Origin: SABY01 sp964523795
GTDB taxonomy: Bacteria > Bacteroidota > Bacteroidia > Bacteroidales > 4484-276
Direction: 5' to 3'
DNA: 64,000 nt
Assembly (NCBI GenBank): GCA_964523795.1
Contig: CAZGAO010000001.1
Location: forward strand, 67,397-131,396
A program made the position numbers and the translations under genes. Below are positions 8,073 through 16,817 of the stretch, in pieces. The notes beneath the pieces were generated by a model. It saw nothing but the letters and a program-made list of their open reading frames with translations. It had not been told where the DNA came from and searched no databases. Position 1 is the first letter of the stretch; each line of letters begins with the position of its first letter.

Positions 8073-10907
8073 ATGGATAAATATTCATATTTAGGGAATG
8101 CCGATCCTGCGATGATCGAAGATCTTTTCAAACAATACAAATCTGACCCCCAAACTGTTGAGGAAAGCTGGCGTAAATTCTTCGAGGGTTTTGAGTTTGC
8201 ACAGTCGCGCTACGATGAGGGAGGCATCGATCCTAATGCCGATTACCCTACTGAATTTAAGGTAATCAACCTTATCAACGGTTACCGTTCGCGAGGGCAT
8301 TTATTTACCAAAACCAATCCAGTGCGCACTCGCCGTCAATACCGCCCGACCCTCGATATCGAAAACTTCGGACTTTCCGAAAGCGACCTCAACCGCAACT
8401 TTGCCGCTGGCAGCGAAATAGGTATTGGCGAAGCTACCCTCCGCGACATCATCAGCCACCTCGAAGCCACCTATTGCAGCAGTGTGGGTGTGGAATATAT
8501 GTTTGTGCGTACCGTGGAAGTACAGTCGTGGATGCGTGCCAGCATGGAACGCACACGCAACACCATGCCTTTTACAAAGGACGATAAGATTTATATCCTG
8601 AAAAAACTGGCTCGTGCCGTAAATTTTGAGAAATTCATTCACAAGCGTTTCCCGGGGCAGAAGCGGTTTTCGCTCGAAGGTGCCGAAGCACTTATCCCGG
8701 CGCTTGATGCGATTATCGAAAAAGGTGCCGAACTGGGCACCGAAGAATTTGTGATAGGGATGCCCCACCGGGGTCGCCTCAATGTACTGGCCAACATCAT
8801 GCGCAAAAAATACAGCGACATCTTTTCCGAATTTGAAGGCAAGACTTATGAAGATGAGGGACTGCTGGGCGATGTAAAATATCACCTGGGCTATAAATGC
8901 GATCGTACCACCACTACGGGTAAAAAAGTAAAAATGACCCTCGCCGTCAATCCCTCGCACCTCGAAGCTGTCGGTCCGGTGGTGGAAGGCATTGCCCGGG
9001 CAAAAATTGATAACCATTACAAGGGCGATTTCAAAAAAGTAGCTCCCATACTTATTCACGGCGATGCCTCCATAGCGGCGCAGGGCGTGGTGTACGAAGT
9101 GGTGCAGATGTCGCAACTGCCCGGATACAAAACCGGCGGCACGGTACATATTGTCGTCAACAATCAGATAGGTTTTACGACCAACTACCTCGATGCCCGT
9201 TCGAGCACCTATTGTACCGATGTAGCCAAAGTGGTGCAATCGCCGGTGTTTCATGTTAACGGCGATGATGTGGAAGCACTGACTTACACCATCCAGTTTG
9301 CCCTCGAATTTCGGGATAAATTCCAGCGCGATATATTTATCGACCTTTTGTGCTACCGCAGATATGGTCATAACGAAGGTGATGAACCCCGTTTTACTCA
9401 GCCCCTGCTTTACAAAGCTATCGAAAAACATCCCGACCCCTTCCAAATTTACGCCAGTCGGCTGTTAGCGCAAGGCGTGATTACCGATAAGGAAATTCAA
9501 GAGATTGAAGAAACTATTAACACTACCCTGGATGAAAATCTTGAAGAATCGCGGAAGAAAGAAAAAACCAGCATCCGCTTTTTTATGGACGATTATTGGC
9601 ATGGGATAAAAAAAGCCACGCAAAAAGATTTTGAGAAATCGCCTGATACTAGCGTAGATATGGAATTGCTGAGGGAAATTGCAAAAAAAATAAGCCATCT
9701 TCCCGAGGATAAAGAGTTTTATCGGAAAGTTGAAAAATTGCAGAGCGACCGTTACAAAATGGTTTTCGAGAAAGATCAGCTCGACTGGGCTATGGGCGAA
9801 CTGCTTGCCTATGGAAGTCTGATAATCGAAGGACATTCGGTGAGGCTTAGCGGGCAGGATTCAGAACGGGGCACCTTTTCGCACCGCCATGCCGTTTTGC
9901 GTGTTGATAAATCAGAAGAACGCTATGTACCTTTGGATACTATTGGCGGGAAGGATGCAAAGTTTGAGGTGTATAACTCTCTCTTGTCAGAGTATGGCGT
10001 TCTGGGTTTTGAATATGGCTATGCCCTGGAAACGCCCAAGAACCTTACGATTTGGGAAGCGCAGTTTGGCGACTTCAACAACGCTGCACAGGTAATTATT
10101 GATCAATACCTGAGCAGTGCTGAAGACAAATGGAATGTAATGAACGACCTGGTGCTGCTTCTGCCGCATGGATATGAGGGTCAGGGTCCGGAGCATTCGA
10201 GTGCCCGCATCGAACGATTTCTGATACTCTGTGCCGAAAACAATATGCAGTTGGTTAATCCTACTACGCCCGCCAATATGTTTCATGCCTTGCGTCGGCA
10301 GATGCACCGCGATTTTCGTAAGCCTCTCGTGGTTTTCACACCCAAGAGCCTGCTGCGCCATTCCGCCTGTGTATCTTCGCTGGATGAATTTAGCACCGGT
10401 GGTTTCCGCGAGCTGATCGATGACCCGAATGTTGATGTTGAAAAGGTTACACGACTGGTGTTTTGCAGTGGCAAACTGTATTATGATTTATTGAAAGAGA
10501 AAGAAGAAAAGAAAATCGAAGACACGGCACTTATCCGTCTGGAGCAATTATATCCGCTGCCCGAGGCGCAAATTATTGCCATCATCGAAAAGTACAAAAA
10601 GGCCACGGATTACATGTGGTCGCAAGAGGAACCCGTTAACATGGGGGCCTGGTACTTTATCGGCCATTATTTCCCAAAAGTTCACCTTCAGGCTGTGGCA
10701 CGTCCGCCCAGCGGAAGTCCGGCCACCGGTTCTACAAAGTTTCATGCCATCCGTCAGCGCAAGATTATCGAGAAATCCTTCCACGAATGCGACTGCCCCA
10801 TGGTGAAAGAGGAATGCCGCATGATATGTATCGGCAATCGCTGGAAATCGTTTGCTGAAAATCCAGAAAAGGTTATCCGGGCAAATTTTGTACATCCATT
10901 AAAATAA
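8073..10907 (+). CDS. sucA: 2-oxoglutarate dehydrogenase E1 component
   Basis: This thiamine diphosphate enzyme decarboxylates 2-oxoglutarate and succinylates the lipoyl group of E2, an oxidative TCA-cycle step. The 944-residue length is the family norm. The N-terminus SYLGNADPAMIEDLFKQYK is the E2-binding start of SucA. The phosphate/TPP region GMPHRGRLNVL (about residues 229-239) and the Mg-ThDP loop GDASIAAQGVVYE (about 330) are intact, as are GHNEGDEPRFTQP and EHSSARIERFL further on. sucB follows 28 bp downstream. E3 (lipoamide dehydrogenase) is not in the window. The presence of a full E1-E2 pair suggests an oxidative branch beside propionate-type fermentation. Confidence 0.96.
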   Translation: MDKYSYLGNADPAMIEDLFKQYKSDPQTVEESWRKFFEGFEFAQSRYDEGGIDPNADYPTEFKVINLINGYRSRGHLFTKTNPVRTRRQYRPTLDIENFGLSESDLNRNFAAGSEIGIGEATLRDIISHLEATYCSSVGVEYMFVRTVEVQSWMRASMERTRNTMPFTKDDKIYILKKLARAVNFEKFIHKRFPGQKRFSLEGAEALIPALDAIIEKGAELGTEEFVIGMPHRGRLNVLANIMRKKYSDIFSEFEGKTYEDEGLLGDVKYHLGYKCDRTTTTGKKVKMTLAVNPSHLEAVGPVVEGIARAKIDNHYKGDFKKVAPILIHGDASIAAQGVVYEVVQMSQLPGYKTGGTVHIVVNNQIGFTTNYLDARSSTYCTDVAKVVQSPVFHVNGDDVEALTYTIQFALEFRDKFQRDIFIDLLCYRRYGHNEGDEPRFTQPLLYKAIEKHPDPFQIYASRLLAQGVITDKEIQEIEETINTTLDENLEESRKKEKTSIRFFMDDYWHGIKKATQKDFEKSPDTSVDMELLREIAKKISHLPEDKEFYRKVEKLQSDRYKMVFEKDQLDWAMGELLAYGSLIIEGHSVRLSGQDSERGTFSHRHAVLRVDKSEERYVPLDTIGGKDAKFEVYNSLLSEYGVLGFEYGYALETPKNLTIWEAQFGDFNNAAQVIIDQYLSSAEDKWNVMNDLVLLLPHGYEGQGPEHSSARIERFLILCAENNMQLVNPTTPANMFHALRRQMHRDFRKPLVVFTPKSLLRHSACVSSLDEFSTGGFRELIDDPNVDVEKVTRLVFCSGKLYYDLLKEKEEKKIEDTALIRLEQLYPLPEAQIIAIIEKYKKATDYMWSQEEPVNMGAWYFIGHYFPKVHLQAVARPPSGSPATGSTKFHAIRQRKIIEKSFHECDCPMVKEECRMICIGNRWKSFAENPEKVIRANFVHPLK

Positions 10908-10935
10908 AAAACGAAATCATAAAAAATAACATACT

Positions 10936-12240
10936 ATGATCGAGATAAAAGTGCCCAGCCCGGGCGAATCGATAAGCGAAGTACAACTGGCAAGCTGGCT
11001 GGTTGCCGATGGCGAATATGTGGAAAAAGATACCGAAATTGCCGAGATCGACTCGGATAAAGCCACGCTAAGCATTAGTGCCGAAGCCTCGGGAAAGATA
11101 AAGATTATGGTGGAAGCAGGCGAAACCGTAGAAGTGGGTGCCATAGTGGCTACCATTGACACCGATGCCGAAGGTGCACCAAAACCAAAGGCCGAAAAAG
11201 TAAACGCTGACGAAAAGCCCAAAGTCGACCCTGTGGCGGAAGACAAGGCTGCAACCAAAAGCGAAAAAACCACTCCTGATGCTGATAATACTGCAAAGGC
11301 CGAAAAGCCAAAAGCGGAAAGCACAGGTATGCACATCTCGCCCCTGGCCAAAAAATTGCTACAGGCCAACGATTTGAGCGAAGGCGACCTGGCAGATTTT
11401 TATAAGAAAATACGAATAGGTAAAGACGAGGTGGCACAGTTTATCGATGATCGACAAAACCTCCCGCAACAGCAAGCCGCAAGCACAGCTTCACCGGCCT
11501 GGGGTGGCACTCGCGAATCGGAACGCAAAAAAATGACTACCCTCCGCCTAAAACTCTCCGAGCGACTGGTGGCGGTGAAAAACCAAACGGCCATGCTTAC
11601 CACTTTCAACGAGGTTAACATGAGCCCCATCATGGAGGTGCGCAAGCAATACAAAGAGACCTTCAAAGAAAAGTTTGGCGTTTCGTTGGGTTTTATGTCG
11701 TTTTTCACGAAGGCCATAACCAGTGCCTTGCAACATTTCCCGCAAGTAAATTCGCAAATTGATGGCAACGAGCTGATCTATCACAATTATGCTGACATTG
11801 GCATTGCCGTAAGTGCGCCCAAGGGTCTGATGGTGCCGGTAATTCGCAATGCCGAAACTTTGCAACTGCACGAAATCGAAGCCGAGATAAAAAACCTGGC
11901 CACCAAGGCTCGCAATAGCAAACTTACTATTGATGAGATGACCGGCGGAACTTTTACAATCACCAATGGCGGTGTGTTTGGCTCCATGCTTTCCACACCC
12001 ATTCTCAACCCGCCACAAAGTGCCATTCTGGGTATGCACAACATTGTGGAACGCCCCATTGCCGTTAACGGAAAAGTAGAGATTCATCCCATCATGTACA
12101 TTGCTCTTTCGTACGATCATCGGGTAATCGATGGACGCGAATCGGTGAGTTTTTTGGTGAAGGTGAAAGAGATGCTCGAAAATCCGGCAAAAATGCTCTA
12201 CTCCGGCGATGACCCTGTTAAGGTGCTGCTTGGATTGTAA
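10936..12240 (+). CDS. sucB: 2-oxoglutarate dehydrogenase E2, dihydrolipoyl succinyltransferase
   Basis: A 434-residue core enzyme of the 2-oxoglutarate dehydrogenase complex. Domain order: a lipoyl domain (residues 1-75) with the lipoylated lysine K42 in EIDSDKATL; an Ala/Lys/Glu-rich flexible linker (about 77-130); a peripheral subunit-binding domain starting at ISPLAKKLLQAND; and the acyltransferase domain from about residue 200. The catalytic SYDHRVIDGRE gives H395 and D399. It transfers succinyl from lipoamide to CoA. It is co-transcribed with sucA. The next region holds repeats and a palindrome that may end the transcript. Confidence 0.95.
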   Translation: MIEIKVPSPGESISEVQLASWLVADGEYVEKDTEIAEIDSDKATLSISAEASGKIKIMVEAGETVEVGAIVATIDTDAEGAPKPKAEKVNADEKPKVDPVAEDKAATKSEKTTPDADNTAKAEKPKAESTGMHISPLAKKLLQANDLSEGDLADFYKKIRIGKDEVAQFIDDRQNLPQQQAASTASPAWGGTRESERKKMTTLRLKLSERLVAVKNQTAMLTTFNEVNMSPIMEVRKQYKETFKEKFGVSLGFMSFFTKAITSALQHFPQVNSQIDGNELIYHNYADIGIAVSAPKGLMVPVIRNAETLQLHEIEAEIKNLATKARNSKLTIDEMTGGTFTITNGGVFGSMLSTPILNPPQSAILGMHNIVERPIAVNGKVEIHPIMYIALSYDHRVIDGRESVSFLVKVKEMLENPAKMLYSGDDPVKVLLGL

Positions 12241-12250
12241 TTGGTGTCTG

Positions 12251-12298
12251 ACAATAAAGTAGATACTTTGAATTGCCTCGGGTTTTAACCCGGGGAAA
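12251..12298 (+). repeat. Dispersed GGGTTTTAACCC palindromic repeat, short copy
   Basis: ATAAAGTAGATACTTTGAAT followed by TGCCTCGGGTTTTAACCCGG closely matches 56991-57037. The palindrome CGGGTTTTAACCCG (12279-12292) lies 38 bases after the sucB stop and could serve as its transcription end. Confidence 0.65.
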
Positions 12299-12336
12299 AA
12301 TGAAATTGCGGGGTTTTTCCTCTTTCCCATTTAATC

Positions 12337-12416
12337 GATTTTAGATGTTGGTGATATTCAACACAATCTAAAATCGTTAATCTAAAATCAAAAAAAGAGC
12401 GACTTTTTGGACAGAC
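12337..12416 (+). repeat. Dispersed AT-rich repeat, copy 2
   Basis: This is the second copy of the element at 1666-1753, sharing GATGTTGGTGATATTC and the two AATCTAAAATC words. The remaining 12417-12748 is AT-rich and shows no convincing gene. Confidence 0.7.
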
Positions 12417-12748
12417 CCTTAACAAGGGAAAATTCTTAATGTTTATTATTTATGCCCTTGTAACGAAGGCTTATGCTTCGTAAACTAAAATAAGTTCAGT
12501 AATAAAATCGGGATCAAAATATGAATCAATCTTTGGCATAATGTCATCCATCAAATCAACAACATGTTTGCCTAACTAATTTTTAAGATACATGTCAGAA
12601 AATGTTCGTCTGATACAAAATCGACATATTTATTTTATGATAATGATTTTTTGCAAATATTATGGTTTCCGTTTTTCATTACTGGAGTCATAATAACTTA
12701 GTATTTATTATTTCGGGATGCTCCACTTTAATTATTGAAAACCTGGTA

Positions 12749-12778
12749 ATTGGCATTTCGATTTTTATTATACTTTTG
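12749..12778 (+). promoter_or_regulatory. Candidate promoter for the first TetR gene
   Basis: ATTG at 12749-12752 and TACTTTTG (TAnnTTTG) at 12771-12778 are separated by 18 bases, close to the Bacteroidetes -33/-7 arrangement. The ATG at 12816 would have a leader of about 30 bases. Confidence 0.5.
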
Positions 12779-12815
12779 TACCGGCTTTTTTTAGACTTCA
12801 TTTTTTAATTCATTG

Positions 12816-13439
12816 ATGGACGATCAACTCAAACAGATACTTTCAAGCATCCGGGTTATGGCTCTCGAAGACGGAATCGACAGCATCTCGGTAAAAACGA
12901 TTTGTGATAAACTCAATATCAGCAAAGAAACCCTTTTCAAACTGGTGAAGGACGAGAACGATCTGGTGAGCAAAGTCCTCGAATTTGAAAGAAGCAGCTT
13001 TAGCAATATTTTTGATATGCACGATTTCGAAGGTATGAACGCCATCGACATTTTGATGATTGTGAGCAAGGAAATTGCCGGAAAGTATTACGATATGACA
13101 CCCACCATCAGTGTGCTGCTCAAAGAAAAATACCCCGAAATATACCAGGAACACTTTGCCAAAAGAATGGATTTTGTGTTTATGAAAATCCAAATTAACC
13201 TTCAAAAAGGAATTTCGCAGGGCATGTATCGCAGCGATTTGACCATCGAGCTGATTTCGCGCCTTTATATGAGCCGCCTGGTTGATATCCACAACCAAGA
13301 GATTTTTCCCTCCAATAAATTTTCGTTTTCAACGCTCTTCGAGGTTTTGTTCGATAGCTTTGTGCGCAGCATTGCCACACCCGAGGGCCTGAAATATTTT
13401 GCCAAAAAGAAGAAAAACCTTCGCATCAGCCCAAAGTAA
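12816..13439 (+). CDS. TetR/AcrR-family transcriptional regulator 1
   Basis: A 207-residue DNA-binding protein. The N-terminal helix-turn-helix is visible as SVKTICDKLNISKETLFKLV (about residues 26-45) and is followed by an all-helical ligand-binding domain. The C-terminal half resembles its downstream neighbour: GISQGMYRSDL against GINQGIYRNDL, and LFEVLFDSFVRSIATPEGLK against IFEVMFENHIRGISNEEGIA. The two are therefore divergent paralogues. I chose the ATG at 12816, just after a TTG at 12813. It probably regulates the adjacent efflux genes or itself. The ligand is unknown. Confidence 0.82.
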   Translation: MDDQLKQILSSIRVMALEDGIDSISVKTICDKLNISKETLFKLVKDENDLVSKVLEFERSSFSNIFDMHDFEGMNAIDILMIVSKEIAGKYYDMTPTISVLLKEKYPEIYQEHFAKRMDFVFMKIQINLQKGISQGMYRSDLTIELISRLYMSRLVDIHNQEIFPSNKFSFSTLFEVLFDSFVRSIATPEGLKYFAKKKKNLRISPK

Positions 13440-13511
13440 GATTGTGTTAGAATATTATTTGCAAGGCATCGCAACAATTTGTCGGTGCATTAGTTTATTG
13501 CACCCAAGACG

Positions 13512-13537
13512 GAAACGTTTTCAACTCAAAACGTTTC
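13512..13537. promoter_or_regulatory. Inverted repeat, candidate TetR operator
   Basis: GAAACGTTTT-CAACTC-AAAACGTTTC is a perfect 10-base inverted repeat located 34 bases before the second TetR start and 72 bases after the first. Its symmetry and position fit an operator for one of the two TetR proteins. A weak terminator role (it is followed by TTTGG) is the alternative. Confidence 0.45.
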
Positions 13538-13571
13538 TTTGGTTTTATTAATCTGAAATAAATAGGCAAAT

Positions 13572-14204
13572 TTGGAAAATACAGAAAATACAGAAAGGCT
13601 CGATTTTATCCTTGCAGGAAGTGCCGACATTTTCCGCAAGTATGGCATTCGGAGTATCTCGATGGATGATATTTCGCGCGAGCTGGGTATTTCCAAAAAA
13701 ACGCTTTACCAGCATGTTACCAGCAAAACCGATTTGCTGCGCCGGGTCTTCGAAAAACTGCAGGCCGATTTTACGCTGGAAATTGAAGCTCTTTTAGCCA
13801 AAGGACTTAATGCGATTGATGAATTGCTGGAAGTGAGCAAGCTGGCTCGCGAAGAGTACAAAAAGTACAATCCCTCCAATGTTTTCGATTTCCGAAAGTA
13901 TTATACCGAAGTTTTCGAACATCATATCTCTAACAAAAAGGAATGTACCTCAGCAATGATTATCAAAAACATGGAAAAGGGTATCAACCAGGGCATTTAT
14001 CGCAACGACCTTGATTTGGAAGTAGTAGCCGGCTTATACATCCAAAAAGTGGAGATGATGCATGACAAAAAATTTTTGGATCAGGCCAATTTTTCCATGA
14101 GTCGCATTTTTGAAGTAATGTTCGAAAATCACATCCGTGGCATTAGCAATGAAGAAGGCATTGCCTATTTTGAAAAAAGAAAAGAACAATTAAAATTTGA
14201 ATAA
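13572..14204 (+). CDS. TetR/AcrR-family transcriptional regulator 2
   Basis: A 210-residue regulator. The helix-turn-helix SMDDISRELGISKKTLYQHV (about residues 30-49) is a textbook TetR motif; the rest is the helical effector domain. The start is TTG at 13572, because the next methionine lies inside the DNA-binding domain. It ends 4 bases before the TolC ATG, so it is probably the first gene of the tolC-adaptor-RND operon and controls it, in the AcrR style. It is a paralogue of the preceding regulator. Confidence 0.87.
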   Translation: MENTENTERLDFILAGSADIFRKYGIRSISMDDISRELGISKKTLYQHVTSKTDLLRRVFEKLQADFTLEIEALLAKGLNAIDELLEVSKLAREEYKKYNPSNVFDFRKYYTEVFEHHISNKKECTSAMIIKNMEKGINQGIYRNDLDLEVVAGLYIQKVEMMHDKKFLDQANFSMSRIFEVMFENHIRGISNEEGIAYFEKRKEQLKFE

Positions 14205-14208
14205 GAGA

Positions 14209-15567
14209 ATGAAAAAAGTATTGATGATATTGCTGATACCGCTGGTGCTTGCTGCTCCTGTGGCAAAATCGCAAGAGCAATCTGCCGACACAAACCGTAG
14301 GCTGTTTTCGCTTGCCGAAGCGCGTGCTTTTGCGCTGGAGCACAACTACGATGTAATTATTGCACTGAAAGACATCGAAAGTGCACGCAAAAAAGTAAAG
14401 GAGACCACCGCCATTGGACTGCCACAGATTGGGGCTTCGTTAGCCTACAACGATTACATTGACATTCCCACTATGCTCATCCCCGATTTTATTGGAGGAA
14501 CAAGCGACCTGCTGCCGGTAAAGTTTGGCACCAAATATAATCTCGCTGCTTCTGCCACCGCCAGCATGTTGCTTTTTAGCGGCGAATATATTGTTGGCCT
14601 GCAAGCATCAAGAGTGTTTGTTGATTTTTCGCAAAAGCAGTACGATAAAATGGTAATACAGTTAGACAAAAGTGTTGCAGAGTCGTATTATTTGGTGCTC
14701 ATTGCCGAAAGAAATAAAACAATCATTGATTCCACTTTAGTTTCTTTGTTGGAGATTAAACAAGCAAACGATGCCTTGTATGAAAATGGTTTTATTGAAG
14801 ATACGGATGTTGATCAGATTAATTTATTGATAACTGATTTACAAGCCACGCTAATAAATATCGATAACAATCTGGCTATTTCAAAAAACTTATTGAAATT
14901 TACTATGGGATTGAAACTCGAAAATGAAATCGTTCTAACCGACAACCTGGATAATTTGCTTGACAAAGTCGATAAAGAGGTTTTGTATCAAGCACCATTC
15001 GACTACCGAAAAAATATTGATTACAAGATTCTTGAAAATCAGCAGGAACTGGCTTATCTGGATTTGAAACGCTACAAGTCGCAATATTTGCCCCAGCTAT
15101 ATACTTTTCTCAATTATCAGGAAACCGCTGCCCGTGAGCAATGGAATTTTATGAAAAGTGGTGAAGACTGGTATCGGTCAACAATTTGGGGCGTTCAACT
15201 TGATGTACCTATTTTTCAAAGTGGTGCGCGCTCGGCCAAGGTGAGTCAGGCCAAAATCCAATTAGATCAACTGGAGGTAATCGACCAAAAACTCAAATCG
15301 GGCCTCGAAATACAGGTGAGCACCGTGAGAAACAATTTTTTAAACTCCTGGAAGGTTTATCAAAACAAAGAAAAGGGTCTCGAATTGTCGTTGAAGATTT
15401 ATCGCAAGTCCCAGGAAAAACTCCTCGAAGGCGTTTCCTCCTCCATCGAGTTGCAGCAAAATTACAATCAGTACCTCAACAGCGAGCGCGATTATGTGAT
15501 GGCAATACTGGAGCTGCTCAACAACAAATTGAAACTCGAAGAACTATTGACCGAATACAAAAACTAA
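14209..15567 (+). CDS. TolC-family outer membrane efflux protein
   Basis: A 452-residue outer-membrane channel component of a tripartite pump. The signal peptide KKVLMILLIPLVLAAPVAKS is followed by two TolC-type repeats: FSLAEARAFALEHNYDVIIA at the start of the mature protein, long amphipathic helices, and the closing segment YLNSERDYVMAILELLNNKL. The ATG at 14209 is preferred over a TTG at 14197, which overlaps the TetR stop. Together with the adaptor (next) and the RND pump it forms a complete export system. Substrates are unknown; the adjacent TetR regulator suggests inducible export of toxic or self-made compounds. Confidence 0.88.
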   Translation: MKKVLMILLIPLVLAAPVAKSQEQSADTNRRLFSLAEARAFALEHNYDVIIALKDIESARKKVKETTAIGLPQIGASLAYNDYIDIPTMLIPDFIGGTSDLLPVKFGTKYNLAASATASMLLFSGEYIVGLQASRVFVDFSQKQYDKMVIQLDKSVAESYYLVLIAERNKTIIDSTLVSLLEIKQANDALYENGFIEDTDVDQINLLITDLQATLINIDNNLAISKNLLKFTMGLKLENEIVLTDNLDNLLDKVDKEVLYQAPFDYRKNIDYKILENQQELAYLDLKRYKSQYLPQLYTFLNYQETAAREQWNFMKSGEDWYRSTIWGVQLDVPIFQSGARSAKVSQAKIQLDQLEVIDQKLKSGLEIQVSTVRNNFLNSWKVYQNKEKGLELSLKIYRKSQEKLLEGVSSSIELQQNYNQYLNSERDYVMAILELLNNKLKLEELLTEYKN

Positions 15568-15599
15568 GAACAGTGAAAAATTATAAAGTTTACAAGACG

Positions 15600-16772
15600 A
15601 TGAAAACAAAGCATATAATAAATATGAAAAGTGTGATGAACGTTTCCCGATATTTTGCTCTGGCATTGATGGTGAGCTTGTTTTTTGCCTGTGGTTCCGG
15701 GGGTGATAATACCGCGAAATTGCAGGACTTGAAAAAGAAACGTGATGTGCTGAATGCACAAATCAGCACACTGGAAAAAGAGATTGTGGCTCAGGGCGGC
15801 GCAGCCGATGCGGGTATAAAAATTCCCACCGTGGTGGCCCAAAAAATGGAAGCTGAAACCTTTAACCATTACATCGAAATACGCGGCAGCGTTGAATCGG
15901 ACAACAATATTTTTGTCCCTGCTATGCGGCCTTATGTTGTCGAGAAGATTCTGGTGCGCGAAGGCGACCAGGTAAGCAAGGGGCAACTGATGGCCGAGCT
16001 GGATAATGAAAGCATTACGCAAACCATCCGTGAAATAAAAAACGGTTTGGAACTGGCTACCACGCTTTTTGAGCGTCAACAAAATCTGTGGGACAAAAAA
16101 ATTGGTACCGAGGTACAATACCTTCAGGCTAAAACCGGTAAGGAAGACCTGGAGATTAAACTAAAAACAGCGGAAAACGAGCTGGAGAAAACACGGATTT
16201 ATTCGCCCATCAAAGGCGTGGTGGATTTTGTGGCACTCAAGGAAGGCGAAGCAGCAGCACCCAACGCTGGCGCCATAAGGGTGTCGAATCCTTCATCGCA
16301 AAAAGTGGTGGCCAAAGTTTCGGAGAATTATATTACTAACATTCGTCGGGGCGATAAGGTGAAGGTGTATCTGCCAATCATCGACCAAACCATCGAAGCC
16401 AAAGTTTCGGCTGTTGCGCAGGTCATCGACCCCAACAACCGCACCATCGACATCGAGGTAAAACTGCCCAACAACGATCGTATCAATCCCAACATGCTGG
16501 CCATTCTCACCCTTAATGATTACAGCAACCCTGAAGCTTATGTGCTGCCTATTAATACAGTGCAGCGCAGCGAAAAACGCGACTATGTGTTCGTGGCCAA
16601 AAAAGAAGGCGATAACTGGATTGCCGGACTTAAAGATGTAGAAACCGGTCGCTTTAGCCATGATAAAATCGAAATCATCGAAGGCCTTAAGGCGGGTGAA
16701 GTGGTTATCACTTTTGGTTACAACAACATCTCAGTTGGCGATCCTGTAAAGGTAAACTTTGATGAATATTAG
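15600..16772 (+). CDS. RND efflux periplasmic adaptor (HlyD/MFP) lipoprotein
   Basis: A membrane-fusion protein that connects the RND pump to the TolC channel. A lipobox ending LFFACG places the lipidated cysteine at residue 31 from the ATG at 15600 (residue 23 from ATG 15624, an equally possible start; a GTG at 15573 is less likely). A short coiled coil follows (about residues 35-60). The lipoyl half-motif is VEKILVREGDQVSKGQLMAE and the returning half is IYSPIKGVVDFVALKEGEAA, with an alpha-helical hairpin between them and beta-barrel and membrane-proximal domains after. It sits between tolC (32 bp upstream) and the pump gene (45 bp downstream). Confidence 0.9.
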   Translation: MKTKHIINMKSVMNVSRYFALALMVSLFFACGSGGDNTAKLQDLKKKRDVLNAQISTLEKEIVAQGGAADAGIKIPTVVAQKMEAETFNHYIEIRGSVESDNNIFVPAMRPYVVEKILVREGDQVSKGQLMAELDNESITQTIREIKNGLELATTLFERQQNLWDKKIGTEVQYLQAKTGKEDLEIKLKTAENELEKTRIYSPIKGVVDFVALKEGEAAAPNAGAIRVSNPSSQKVVAKVSENYITNIRRGDKVKVYLPIIDQTIEAKVSAVAQVIDPNNRTIDIEVKLPNNDRINPNMLAILTLNDYSNPEAYVLPINTVQRSEKRDYVFVAKKEGDNWIAGLKDVETGRFSHDKIEIIEGLKAGEVVITFGYNNISVGDPVKVNFDEY

Positions 16773-16817
16773 CAGTTGGCCAAAGCAAGTACTAACGACG
16801 GATAAAACATTTGTAAA

